64,000 nucleotides of DNA from CAYVBW01 sp964449995 (GTDB lineage Bacteria > Patescibacteriota > Microgenomatia > UBA1400 > PJMF01), in contig CAYVBW010000001.1 of NCBI GenBank assembly GCA_964449995.1, positions 39,796 through 103,795 of the forward strand. Direction: 5' to 3'. The notes beneath the pieces were generated by a model that had not been told where the DNA came from, did no database searches, and saw nothing but the letters and a program-made list of their open reading frames with translations. A program made the position numbers and the translations under genes. Below, piece after piece: positions 25,677-35,124 of the stretch. The stretch's first letter is position 1. Each line of letters opens with the position of its first letter.

Positions 25677-26678
25677 TTAGTTTCTATCTTCTATGGCAAT
25701 TGCTGGAGTGATTAATACACCCTCAAACTTTTGGTTGTTTTTATCAATAAAGTTTCCCTCAAACCTATAACAGGGGTAGATGAGATTTAGTGCGGGGTCA
25801 ATTCTATATTCTAAGTTGGTCGATTTAAGTATGCCGTTTTTTATTTCTTCTAAAGAAACTGGGGTTGGGTTGTCTGCAGCTGTCCTAATTATTGACCCAA
25901 TGTTTTTTTGATTTATGCCAACCAAGGCTTCTTCAATTGTTATTGGGGTAAAACTTGTTGCTAGTTCATATTCTAAGGAAATGGGTCTAATAACAGCCTT
26001 TTGAACTTGGCCGTTTCCATCTACAAAAACTCTAGCAAATGCGTCAATTTCTTGGTGGTAAAAAACAGGTAGTTGGTCAATAAGAACAGAGAAGGGTATT
26101 TCTACAATGCTTGCTTCTTGTTTTGGAAGTGGGACTAGGTGAAGCTCGCCACCATAATATTTTACCTGTTGGGGAATTGGGCGGAAATTTGTTTCAGGTA
26201 AAACAAAGTATAAAAAATTAGCAGCTTTTTCTAGAGATGCTTCTAAGCCTGGGATCACAGTTGTTTCCAGAGAGTCTTTTGAAAAATTTATTTCATTGCT
26301 GGTGAAGTCTATAAGTAGGGTATAGAGCTCGCCTGTGTGTATGGAGCTGGTGGTGTCAGTGTAAATTTCTTTCAGTTGGTGATGGCTGGCAAGCCTTTCA
26401 ATAGCTGCGTTCAATGCGGTTTTGGTTTTTGCCTCAGAAAGAATGGCTTGGTAAACGCCAAGCTCTTGCTCTGGCGCTAAGTGGGTTCCTTCAAAAGTTA
26501 TATTTTGAAACTCGCTTTTTGTACCATCGGGATTAACGAGAGCTGTTTGTGTTTCTGGGAGGGTGGGGGTATGCTCTTGAGGGGTTAGGATTCTAAACAA
26601 TGAGCCAATAACAATACCTATGGCTGAAAAAATTAGTAAAAGTTTAATCCAATTTAGATTTTTGATTGATTTTTTCAT
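25677..26678 (-). CDS. Membrane-anchored secretion-island protein of unknown function
   Basis: A 333-residue protein not recognised. A basic start (MKKSIKNLNWIK) leads into one membrane helix (about residues 13-31). About 300 residues that should lie outside the cytoplasm follow. The topology, short cytoplasmic N-terminus plus one helix plus soluble domain, is like VirB8/TrbF components, but no sequence motif supports that name. A TTG start 42 bases upstream would overlap the M23 gene; the ATG is preferred. It lies between the M23-domain protein and PrgI in the same transcription unit. Confidence 0.55.
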   Translation of the reverse strand: MKKSIKNLNWIKLLLIFSAIGIVIGSLFRILTPQEHTPTLPETQTALVNPDGTKSEFQNITFEGTHLAPEQELGVYQAILSEAKTKTALNAAIERLASHHQLKEIYTDTTSSIHTGELYTLLIDFTSNEINFSKDSLETTVIPGLEASLEKAANFLYFVLPETNFRPIPQQVKYYGGELHLVPLPKQEASIVEIPFSVLIDQLPVFYHQEIDAFARVFVDGNGQVQKAVIRPISLEYELATSFTPITIEEALVGINQKNIGSIIRTAADNPTPVSLEEIKNGILKSTNLEYRIDPALNLIYPCYRFEGNFIDKNNQKFEGVLITPAIAIEDRN

Positions 26679-26704
26679 TTTTTGCTTTTGTTTACTGCTA
26701 CTAT

Positions 26705-29700
26705 TTACTGTACAACACAAGAAAAAACATGTGCCCCTCTGGGTAGTGGCTGCGCCCCAATTGAATTTGTCATTAGCTCGGTGAGGGTCGTGCTGCCAGA
26801 ACCTCTTTTTTCTAAATGTAGGTGCGGTCCTCCTGAATAGCCGGTGTTCCCAATCAAACCGATGATCTCACCTTGGGAAACTGGTCGGCAAGATCTGTCT
26901 TGTACTCTAGCTGTTCCTGTGTGTAGGTGTCCAAAAACTAAAACATACTCTTCGCCATTAACTGCTGTTTTAATTGATACATTGACCCCATAAATAGAAT
27001 CAAAAAGACCATGCCCAGGCACTCCCCACAAACCAGCACACAACTCTCCATTAATTGGAGCATAGATGTTCCAATCTGATGAGTCATCCTTAAAAGGCAC
27101 AACATCATAGGCGTCAACTCTTGAGTGACTGAAGGTCTCCCATGGACCTTGAGAGATTCTGCCTGTTACGGGCCAACACAAAATTCCGCTAGGAGCATCT
27201 CCAATAGCAATACTGGCAGAACCCTTGGCAGAATCAGAACCAGAATCTTCGTAACCTGAGTAATTAAATTCAACAGTAACAACATTTCTAATTAAGGAAT
27301 GATTGTTTTGATCACTGATTGTTTCTTGATAAGTAAAAGTGATTGGTTCAGTAATTTGTTGTCCAACTAGCGACTCAGCCCCCAACTCTTCGGTAGATTT
27401 GGTGAAGGTTTGGGCTTGAGGGGTGGTTCTACCCTCATCTTGGTAGGCGTCGTGGTTGTAGCTAAAAGAAGAGGAGTCGGTAATATTGGTGACGGTAATA
27501 ATGTTGTTATTTTTGGGAGCAATGGTGATTGAATACTCTACCTCGATTGGAAAATTTGGTTCTGGACAGCTAGATCTACCTGCGCAACCCGACCCCTCAT
27601 TCACAATTGTGGCGGTTTTGATCACATCTGCAAAAAAAGAAACACCGGCCATTTGCAGGTGATCCATTTCGGGGTTAATTAAAAATGAGCTTGCGATTTG
27701 GCTGAGGGTGAGGGCAGTGGCAGCTACTGTAAGGCCAACAGCACCCACAACTGAAGCCGAGGCGGGTGTGATCAACGTGCCTATACCTGTTGCCTCAGTC
27801 GCTGCTGCGGCTTCTGTAGCTGTAGACGCCCTTGTTGCAGGGGTCCTTGATCCAAGTCCAATTTCTTCTCTTGCCAAACCAGCTAGATCGCTAGCTACGT
27901 TTTTTACCCCTATGCCAGCGGCGTCAGCGGAGGCTCCTGAAATGTTAAAAAGTTGCTTGCCTCCCACCCACAAAGAGCTGGCGGTTAGTCCGATCATTGC
28001 TCCAGCTGGTCCCAGAAAAAGGTAACCCACAGCTGAAGACGCGCCAATGACACTCAGAGACTTAAGTAGTGTAAAAATTTTATGAGCCAATGCAGCTAGT
28101 AATGAGCCAACAACGGTAGCTGTGCCAGCGAGAAACTTAAAAATGGGGGCTATTTTTTTAGCCAGCTTTTGGTTGATGAATTTTCTTATTGGGGCAGGAA
28201 TTGCTTGATAGGCTCCGCCAGTAGCATAGGTGATGCCGGCATCAATGCCCTTTGCAGCCAGCGAGTTGGTAATAGCTTTAGCTTGGCTTAATCCAGGAGC
28301 TTGGTAGTTGCTGGTGTTGCTAGGATCAGCTCCGGCCGCGCCGATTTGTTGTAAATCAGGATATCCCTCTATTGAGAAGGGTTGATTGGGAGTTAAAAAG
28401 TGACTGCTTTGTAAAACTGCCAAATTTTGAGCATATGCGGTTGCTTGTTGGGCTAGCCCAACTCTCAAAGCTCTTTTGATGAAGCTGACCTGTTTTTGCC
28501 TTTGAATTTTGGTTGCTTCTAGAGCTTGTTCGTGAATGATTGAAGCTCGAACTAAAGTAAAGTAATCAATGTCGTGGTTTAGTTGTTTTAACAAATCATC
28601 ATAAGAAAATTTTTTTTCTTGTTGGTGGGATTGAGTAAATTCAAAGACATCTTGGGAGTAGCCGGCTTGAATTAGGTATAGTTTTTTCTCTTTTTCTCCA
28701 AGAATACTCCACAGCAATGCTTTGTTTTGTTGAATTTTTTGAGATTCTTCTTTTGTTAATCCACCCTCTTTTTCATCTGGCTTTTTTCCGCTCCAGGCCC
28801 TGATGCTGTTGGTAGATAAAGAGCTTTCAGAGCGAAGTCTTGTTGCTGCCTTAAGCCTTTCATCAATTTGTTCCTCGTTCATGGCAGATAAATCAGGGGA
28901 CATATGGGAGAGCTTTTCTAGTTCTGGGAATTGAGTATTTAACTCTGTTCTATGATGCAGCCAATATTGCTTGAATAAAATTTTTAGACTAGCCTGATGA
29001 GCCTCAAATTGCTCCCTGCTGATAGCATCACCAAAAAAGGTTCTCAAGCGAGCATAATTAAAAAAGTCAACAAATTGAGAGCTAATTTTAGGATCAGTGA
29101 TCGTGAGGCTTGTAAGAGTGGAGTCTAGGTTTCTTCTACCTATGTTAAGCTGGGTTTGATCTAATTTTTCTCCTAAAACGCGCTCGATTTCTTGATTAAA
29201 CAACTCTCTGAATCCCGCAGCTGGCAACATAGGGTAATTGCTAAGGGTGGAAAGTTGTTTTTGTTGTTCTTCGGTCAGTTCTGCACCTGATTCAGCAACT
29301 AACTCCAGTCTGATTGCGGATGTTGTGTGAGGTGTTTGTTGAATCTGATTCTCCAGCTGTTGTCTGTCTTCATTGGTTAGGGGGGATTCTGTTGACTGAA
29401 AGTGCTCATTAACCGCTTGCTGCATTAAAAATCTTAGCGGTGGATAGTTGATAGCATACTGATGAGCTTGGCGCAAAATTTTTAACCTCACTCCTGCTGC
29501 TTGGGATGCGTTTTCTCTTAGAGCTTTTAGCTCTTGCGAGCTGAGGGATAAAATAATTTGTTCAACTTGCACAGATAACTGGGAAACAAGCAACTGTTGT
29601 AGTTCGGGGTTGAGGTTGTGAAAAGAAATGGGTTCTTGCTGTAGATCTCTGTTAAGAGTTCGGAAAATACTACTTAGCGCTATGGCGGAAAAAGATGTTG

Positions 29701-30514
29701 AAAAAAGTTTAAGGGCGGTGTTAAATTCTTGGGCATCGGTTGGTGGCGCTGCTTCTGGTTGGCTCTGCTCGCTTGTTTCGGCTGCTGCGGTTTCGTCCAA
29801 ACCTTCTTCTTGAGCAACAACTGAGGCTGCTGTTTCTAGAGAATCAGCTATTTCAGCGCTTTCTTGCCCTGTTTCTGCCACTAACTCTTGAGACTCAAGA
29901 CTAATCGCTGCTTGAGCATCTAGAATCATATTAATGGCGCTAATAAGTTCTTCTGAAATTTGCCTAGTCTTAAATTTTTTTTCAGCCAAGCTTAGTTCTT
30001 GGGAGTGTGTTATCGAGTCATTGGTCCATTGAGAGAGATATGACTTAAAAATATTATCTTTTAAATTAAAAACCTGCTTTCCGAGTTCTTTGAGGCCGGG
30101 TTTGCTCAACTCTTCTTGATAAAAATCAACAAACTCAACTAAAAGGTCGTATAAAAAAGAGACTACGTCTGCTGGCAACAAATATTGGTTAAATGTTGTT
30201 TGCTTTTGATTGACTTTTTGATATACAGCTTGCGGAGTGTTATTGGTTTGGTGAGTATTCTCGCTGGTTGTGTTTAAGGCCGGCAGAAGGTTTTTAATGG
30301 GATCTGCTTGGGTAGTTGAAAGATTGGAGTTATAGGGTTGCGTTCTTTTTGAATAGTTTGAGCCAGCAATTGTGTTGAGTAAATTGAGCGCGTCAACAAA
30401 TGATTGAGGGGCATTAGTCTTTAGATTAAGATGCTTGAGTTGTCTCACAAGCTGAGAGGGAGGGTCTTGTTGTTGGCCTGGCTGAAGATCAAAGGTTGGG
30501 TCGTTGGGTGGCAT
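26705..30514 (-). CDS. Giant secretion-island membrane protein with C-terminal M23 peptidase domain
   Basis: A 1269-residue protein. Residues 1-730 are helical, rich in Gln, Glu and Leu, with no membrane helix. Residues 770-860 hold hydrophobic stretches (FKFLAGTATVVGSLLAALAHKIF, SVIGASSAVGYLFLGPAGAMIGL), and another lies near 930-960. A beta-rich segment with cysteines follows. The C-terminal 160 residues are an M23/LytM domain with probable zinc ligands His1130 and Asp1134 (SHSRVDAYD) and His1233 (PHLHLE), plus GHLHTG. M23 enzymes cut peptidoglycan cross-links, so this could open the wall for the secretion channel. A -10 box lies so close to the ATG that the mRNA may be leaderless. Confidence 0.72.
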   Translation of the reverse strand: MPPNDPTFDLQPGQQQDPPSQLVRQLKHLNLKTNAPQSFVDALNLLNTIAGSNYSKRTQPYNSNLSTTQADPIKNLLPALNTTSENTHQTNNTPQAVYQKVNQKQTTFNQYLLPADVVSFLYDLLVEFVDFYQEELSKPGLKELGKQVFNLKDNIFKSYLSQWTNDSITHSQELSLAEKKFKTRQISEELISAINMILDAQAAISLESQELVAETGQESAEIADSLETAASVVAQEEGLDETAAAETSEQSQPEAAPPTDAQEFNTALKLFSTSFSAIALSSIFRTLNRDLQQEPISFHNLNPELQQLLVSQLSVQVEQIILSLSSQELKALRENASQAAGVRLKILRQAHQYAINYPPLRFLMQQAVNEHFQSTESPLTNEDRQQLENQIQQTPHTTSAIRLELVAESGAELTEEQQKQLSTLSNYPMLPAAGFRELFNQEIERVLGEKLDQTQLNIGRRNLDSTLTSLTITDPKISSQFVDFFNYARLRTFFGDAISREQFEAHQASLKILFKQYWLHHRTELNTQFPELEKLSHMSPDLSAMNEEQIDERLKAATRLRSESSLSTNSIRAWSGKKPDEKEGGLTKEESQKIQQNKALLWSILGEKEKKLYLIQAGYSQDVFEFTQSHQQEKKFSYDDLLKQLNHDIDYFTLVRASIIHEQALEATKIQRQKQVSFIKRALRVGLAQQATAYAQNLAVLQSSHFLTPNQPFSIEGYPDLQQIGAAGADPSNTSNYQAPGLSQAKAITNSLAAKGIDAGITYATGGAYQAIPAPIRKFINQKLAKKIAPIFKFLAGTATVVGSLLAALAHKIFTLLKSLSVIGASSAVGYLFLGPAGAMIGLTASSLWVGGKQLFNISGASADAAGIGVKNVASDLAGLAREEIGLGSRTPATRASTATEAAAATEATGIGTLITPASASVVGAVGLTVAATALTLSQIASSFLINPEMDHLQMAGVSFFADVIKTATIVNEGSGCAGRSSCPEPNFPIEVEYSITIAPKNNNIITVTNITDSSSFSYNHDAYQDEGRTTPQAQTFTKSTEELGAESLVGQQITEPITFTYQETISDQNNHSLIRNVVTVEFNYSGYEDSGSDSAKGSASIAIGDAPSGILCWPVTGRISQGPWETFSHSRVDAYDVVPFKDDSSDWNIYAPINGELCAGLWGVPGHGLFDSIYGVNVSIKTAVNGEEYVLVFGHLHTGTARVQDRSCRPVSQGEIIGLIGNTGYSGGPHLHLEKRGSGSTTLTELMTNSIGAQPLPRGAHVFSCVVQ

Positions 30515-30521
30515 AGTGCTT

Positions 30522-30527
30522 ATTATA
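30522..30527 (-). promoter_or_regulatory. -10 box at the start of the M23 protein gene (leaderless candidate)
   Basis: A perfect TATAAT on the minus strand ends seven bases before the ATG, so transcription would start at or next to the start codon. No ribosome site is present. No good -35 box is seen. Confidence 0.45.
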
Positions 30528-30618
30528 GCGTAGAGTGGGATAATTTTAGAACAGGCTTGCGTGGGTTTTTGAGATTATTAACAACCTTGGTAAACGTTAA
30601 AAATTAAATAACAAAGTG

Positions 30619-30648
30619 TTGTTTGTAAATATTTTTGCGTGCTATAAT
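30619..30648 (+). promoter_or_regulatory. Promoter for the 839-residue protein gene
   Basis: TTGTTT and TATAAT are separated by 18 bases, with TGC directly before the -10 box (extended -10). The start codon lies 60 bases downstream. Confidence 0.6.
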
Positions 30649-30708
30649 CTATGAAGATAAATAGTTTTATAAATTCAGCGCACGCTTACTAATAAATAGT
30701 TCATACTC

Positions 30709-33228
30709 ATGCCAGCAGAAACAGGTTCCCAATTAGAAAGCTCTTTTTCAGATCTTAAAGATACTTTTAGAACAAAGGAGGGTGAGATAGATTTTTTTAT
30801 TGAAAAGGTTCGCAATTATGAGGGTGCAAAAGAGAGATTGCTAGACTTAGAACAAAGGTTGGCTGAAATGTATGCGGATTACCAGGCTGCTGGTCCAGAG
30901 GATCAGGCAATTTTTAATGAGTGCTTTGAGCGACTCAATGAGTTAATGGAGCGGGTAGATGCGGCTATAGAAGAAGCTGAGGCTGAGAGGGGCCAAGATA
31001 AAGATGAAGGAGAAGTCGAAAAATGGCCTCCAAAAATTTTGAAGGAATTAAATGAGAAAATTTCAGATGACATAGTGAACACTGTAGAGTCTTTGTTAGA
31101 TGAGGCAAGGGCTGAAGATAGTGGTGAAAGACTATCTCAGGATGAGTTAGTCAGAATTACAAAAGGAGTCGAGGAAGTTGTTAACCCAAGCATTAGTTGG
31201 TTACACGACAATCAGGTGTTAGAGCTTTTGGCAATAATTGAAGAACAGGGTTTTGAGGGTGATAACTTAGACCTTTCTGAAATAGCTCGCAGGAGACTTG
31301 AGATTAGAAATTGGATAAAAAGAATAGATTATTTTACTAAGATTGTGGAAGATCTAAACAACAATCTTTGGGTTCAAGAATATGTTTTTAGAAGTGATCA
31401 CTTTGATTTCTCAAACACCGACTCATATGTGAGTATAGTGCAGCGTTTAAAGGCTCTTAATATAAATGAGCTGGATGAAGCAGATTTAATTAGATTTAAG
31501 GAAATGCTGCAAAACAAATCTTTACAAATTGAGAAAGAGGTGGGGAAAGACAATTTTGTTAGGTGGGAGCTGTTTTCAAAAACATTTTTATCTGAGGGAA
31601 ATAGGCTCATTGCCGAATTAATTGCGGTTGAAGAAGAACAAAAAGAGAGAAAGTCTCTCCCTGAAGAAATTGAAAAAAAATATCAGGAGTTGTTGGAGGC
31701 GGCTGATTCTCCCTACGGAGATTATACTCAGCCTATTAGGGCTGAAATTTTAAGAATGGCTGAAAAACTTGGTGGGGAAGCGAAAACTAGATGGATAAGG
31801 GCCATGGATTTGAAAGATGGTTTTGTTGCGGCTAGAACAAAAAGTAAAGATTGGGAGCTGGAGTTGGCACTATCTGGGTCAACCGAATCATGGGAGTTGG
31901 TTAAAGGGGGGATACAGTTGGATGAAATTGCTGAGTTGATTGACAGTGATAAGGAAATAGAGCATGCACTTAATGTTTTGAAAATAATTTTTTCAGAAAT
32001 GAGCGACTATTCTGATTCAATACTTAAGTATTTAGAGGATAATAAACTTGCTTTGCCAGAGAATGAAAAGGATAAGGAGGAGTTTGTGAAGAAATTGAAG
32101 GAGATGTGCAAGCATAACTATTGTCTTCGGGGAAATCCTGAAAGAAATCTAATTGACTTATTGGAATTAGTTTTTCCTGAGTTTAAAAGCTCATCTCTTA
32201 GTATTGCTCAGGAGATAGTGGTGTGCACTGGACTAAGAGACAAATATGCTCAGAAGTGGCTTTTTGCTTATTCTACATCACCTCGCGGATCTTTTGAGGG
32301 AGCTAAGACAACAGCTAAGCTAACGGCTCCACTTGCTTATATTTGCTACTATGTTCGTGGAAGAGGGTGGTTACCTGCTCCAGAAAGAGATATGGCTTAT
32401 TATTATGGCGCAAATTTTACTCGTTCTGAGGGTGATTACGATGAGGGAGGTGTTGAATATAGACAAAACAAGAACGTGAAGGCTTTAAGTGATTTGTGGA
32501 AGGGGTGGTTTGAAAAATTGTTTACTGATGCTGACTTTTCTCAATATCAGGCAAATGCGGGTCAAACAAATTTAGGAGAATGGAGTGAAGAGTTCCAAAT
32601 TCTACCAACTCCATGGGATTTGATAGAATTAATTAGAAAGCAAAAGAAGAGCGGGAGGAGTAACGACGATGGTAATGTTTTAGAGCTATCATTTGGAAAT
32701 TATATTGAGGGGATGGGAAATTGGGAAAAATATATAAATGCTGTTAAAAATTTGCATAATTTAAAAATTGAACGGGGGAAGGGTGATCAGGTTATTAATT
32801 CAAAATTAACGGATTTTAGATCAATGATTTCTGCTCTTAAGGGCGTTTCTGAGCCACTAAAAGGAACTGAGTATTATGATCGATTTTTAAAGATGATTAA
32901 CTTTTTGTTTTTGGTGGCTTTAAAGCGAATGTTTAGATCATATTTTTCTGCTGCCAGAATTCAAGATGTAAAAACAGTAAGAAATCGATTTTTTAATATT
33001 GTTGAGGGTAATATTTTGAGTGCTAATTTGCATAAAAAATTTCAAGAAGAGGTTGAGGAGATTATTGAAAAATCAAGATATGATCAAGAAACTAAAAGGA
33101 TGTTTTCTCCAAGAAGAAAGGTGGGGAGAACAATTAGAGAGCTTAAGCTTAGTCTCGATAAACCTCTACGTTTGGAATTTGAAAAGTTTATTTCTTCTGA
33201 GATACCCGAAGAGGCAAAAGATGATTAG
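30709..33228 (+). CDS. Large soluble acidic helical protein of unknown function
   Basis: An 839-residue protein not recognised. There is no signal peptide and no membrane helix. The first 160 residues are Glu/Lys/Leu-rich, with coiled-coil character (ERLLDLEQRLAEMYADYQAA, ERLNELMERVDAAIEEAEAE). The middle (about 490-640) is richer in aromatic residues and may be globular: LIDLLELVFPEF, LAYICYYVRGRGWLPAPERD, LSDLWKGWFEKLF. The last 200 residues are again helical and basic. It lies on the opposite strand inside the secretion island, under its own extended -10 promoter. A cytoplasmic partner or substrate of the secretion system is possible, but only position supports this. Confidence 0.55.
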   Translation: MPAETGSQLESSFSDLKDTFRTKEGEIDFFIEKVRNYEGAKERLLDLEQRLAEMYADYQAAGPEDQAIFNECFERLNELMERVDAAIEEAEAERGQDKDEGEVEKWPPKILKELNEKISDDIVNTVESLLDEARAEDSGERLSQDELVRITKGVEEVVNPSISWLHDNQVLELLAIIEEQGFEGDNLDLSEIARRRLEIRNWIKRIDYFTKIVEDLNNNLWVQEYVFRSDHFDFSNTDSYVSIVQRLKALNINELDEADLIRFKEMLQNKSLQIEKEVGKDNFVRWELFSKTFLSEGNRLIAELIAVEEEQKERKSLPEEIEKKYQELLEAADSPYGDYTQPIRAEILRMAEKLGGEAKTRWIRAMDLKDGFVAARTKSKDWELELALSGSTESWELVKGGIQLDEIAELIDSDKEIEHALNVLKIIFSEMSDYSDSILKYLEDNKLALPENEKDKEEFVKKLKEMCKHNYCLRGNPERNLIDLLELVFPEFKSSSLSIAQEIVVCTGLRDKYAQKWLFAYSTSPRGSFEGAKTTAKLTAPLAYICYYVRGRGWLPAPERDMAYYYGANFTRSEGDYDEGGVEYRQNKNVKALSDLWKGWFEKLFTDADFSQYQANAGQTNLGEWSEEFQILPTPWDLIELIRKQKKSGRSNDDGNVLELSFGNYIEGMGNWEKYINAVKNLHNLKIERGKGDQVINSKLTDFRSMISALKGVSEPLKGTEYYDRFLKMINFLFLVALKRMFRSYFSAARIQDVKTVRNRFFNIVEGNILSANLHKKFQEEVEEIIEKSRYDQETKRMFSPRRKVGRTIRELKLSLDKPLRLEFEKFISSEIPEEAKDD

Positions 33229-33283
33229 GTTTATTTTTGGTGGGGCGACAGATAAATTTTTTTTAATTAACTCTTTAAAAGAA

Positions 33284-34933
33284 TTAATTCATTTGACCAC
33301 TTTCTTCATGTTCTTCGCCCTTGTCTGTCCCAACCGCATCTGCGATCATTCCAGCCAGCTGTTTGCGTCCTTTTGCCTCTTCGTCTAAAATGCCACTTTT
33401 TTCGTCAATGGATCGAGTTATGTCGCTAGATATTTTTGGTTCATGACTTGTGTCAAAAGCTTTTGATAGCCCAGACCCCGCTTGAACACCTCGTTTAAAA
33501 CCTCTTTTAATCCCAAAGTGAGTTCCTTCGTCAGCCCCAACTAAGTTGCCCGCCAAGTTTGGGTCTTCACCACGCATATAGTTTACAAAACTATGGCCAG
33601 CTCCTAAAGCCGCTCCTCCAGCCACTCCAAAACCTATGCCGGCACCCCTAGTCCCAAGTGGAGCTCCAGCCCCGACTCTTCCCCAAGCAGCTCCAACTAA
33701 TTCTCCAAGCATTCCTTCTGTTCCACCAATAGCTTCCTTTACCTTTTTAACTATTTCTGGGATAGCCAACAACATGCCGATTCCAATAATTTGAGGCATA
33801 ACTGAAGCAGCTCCATGCCCGATTAAGAAGGGCGGCATGAACCCGCTCCCAGCTCCCCCTATAGAGCTGTGCTGGATTGCTTTTTGCATAATAAATAATA
33901 TTAATACCACAGGAAAGACTGCAAGGTTTGCTGCCAAGTTTTTAAACCACTTTTGAAAAGTGTTTTGCCCTGGTATGGCCCCAATCATTAAAATAAGTGG
34001 TGAGAAAGCAATGCTGATAATAATTGAAAGATAGCTTTTTAAAAGCTCCCAAAATAGTTTAAAAACGCCAAATAGGATAGCTAGGCCAATTACAACTGCT
34101 ACGGTTAAGCTACCCATCCAGCTAAAAAGATGTCCCAAGCCTGATACATTCACTATCGACTGAATTGCTTCATTGGTAACTTCATAGCCATCGCCAACTC
34201 CAGTTCTAATCAACTTAACTCCCAGTTGAAAAATGTTGAGGTTGATAATATCTTTGCTTTGCTCGAACAAGCCGATTATTAGATGCATTATTAGATACAT
34301 GAAGTCAATCATTAATCCGCCAATTGCATAAGAAAAGGTGACAAATAAAAGCGCTACAATTATGTTTGGAATTGCTTGTTCTACCGTCACAACAGTTTGA
34401 CCTTTAATTTTGTGCCTAAACATAATCATAAAGCCGGTAATTAAAAAAACTAAAACAAATATAAAGTAGGCAATATTACGAAATGATTTCCAAATGTATA
34501 AAATTGGACTAAGTGAAGAAAATCCCAGTCCTTGAGCTTGCGCAGTTGGGATAATTTTAGCTGATTGTGACAAATCTGCTAAAAAAGCATGAGTTGATGC
34601 AGGCTTGTTCTCGTACATGGTTGCGATTAGCCCAGTTAAAGTGGGGATGGCCCCGCTATCGCTAGTTTGCCCCTCTTCTTGCAACGACTCTCCCGCGATC
34701 ATAGTTAAGAGGCTTAGGTTGCTGTAAACGACTGTGTTATGGGTTAGGTTGGGAAGGCTAGGAGTGCTGTTTCTAACCTCTTCTTCAAACTCAAGTTTTT
34801 TTTGCTCAACTGACTCTGGTTGGGCGACGAAGGGATCGGTTGTTGTTTGGGCAACTGCTTTTTGGTTTGAGAAAAAAACTGAAGCTAAAAAGACAAGTCC
34901 AACTATTACGATTTGAATAGATCTTTTTTTCAT
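33284..34933 (-). CDS. VirB6/TrbL-like polytopic membrane protein
   Basis: A 549-residue protein with a signal peptide (MKKRSIQIVIVGLVFLASVFFSN, cleavage near AVAQT at about residue 28) and an extracytoplasmic stretch to about 135. At least six membrane helices follow between about 145 and 400: NIAYFIFVLVFLITGFMIMF, AIPNIIVALLFVTFSYAIGGLMIDF, VAVVIGLAILFGVFKLFWELL and SIIISIAFSPLILMIGAIPG among them. A Gly/Ala-rich then charged C-terminus closes it. This is the pattern of VirB6/TrbL, the inner-membrane channel component of type IV secretion systems. It converges with the 839-residue protein gene. Confidence 0.75.
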   Translation of the reverse strand: MKKRSIQIVIVGLVFLASVFFSNQKAVAQTTTDPFVAQPESVEQKKLEFEEEVRNSTPSLPNLTHNTVVYSNLSLLTMIAGESLQEEGQTSDSGAIPTLTGLIATMYENKPASTHAFLADLSQSAKIIPTAQAQGLGFSSLSPILYIWKSFRNIAYFIFVLVFLITGFMIMFRHKIKGQTVVTVEQAIPNIIVALLFVTFSYAIGGLMIDFMYLIMHLIIGLFEQSKDIINLNIFQLGVKLIRTGVGDGYEVTNEAIQSIVNVSGLGHLFSWMGSLTVAVVIGLAILFGVFKLFWELLKSYLSIIISIAFSPLILMIGAIPGQNTFQKWFKNLAANLAVFPVVLILFIMQKAIQHSSIGGAGSGFMPPFLIGHGAASVMPQIIGIGMLLAIPEIVKKVKEAIGGTEGMLGELVGAAWGRVGAGAPLGTRGAGIGFGVAGGAALGAGHSFVNYMRGEDPNLAGNLVGADEGTHFGIKRGFKRGVQAGSGLSKAFDTSHEPKISSDITRSIDEKSGILDEEAKGRKQLAGMIADAVGTDKGEEHEESGQMN

Positions 34934-35124
34934 AGCCTAAATTAGATTTTAGACTGATTGGGGCAATCTATCAAGAGCTTCTCAGGCCTTGCTGTTTTTT
35001 TTGTAGATTAATAGCGCTTGTTTTTAAAATAATTAACCAACTCTATTTTTTTAACTTTACTATTACTAACTATTTGTTTATATTACAATATATATACAAG
35101 TCGCTAAAAATTTAAATAAAACAC

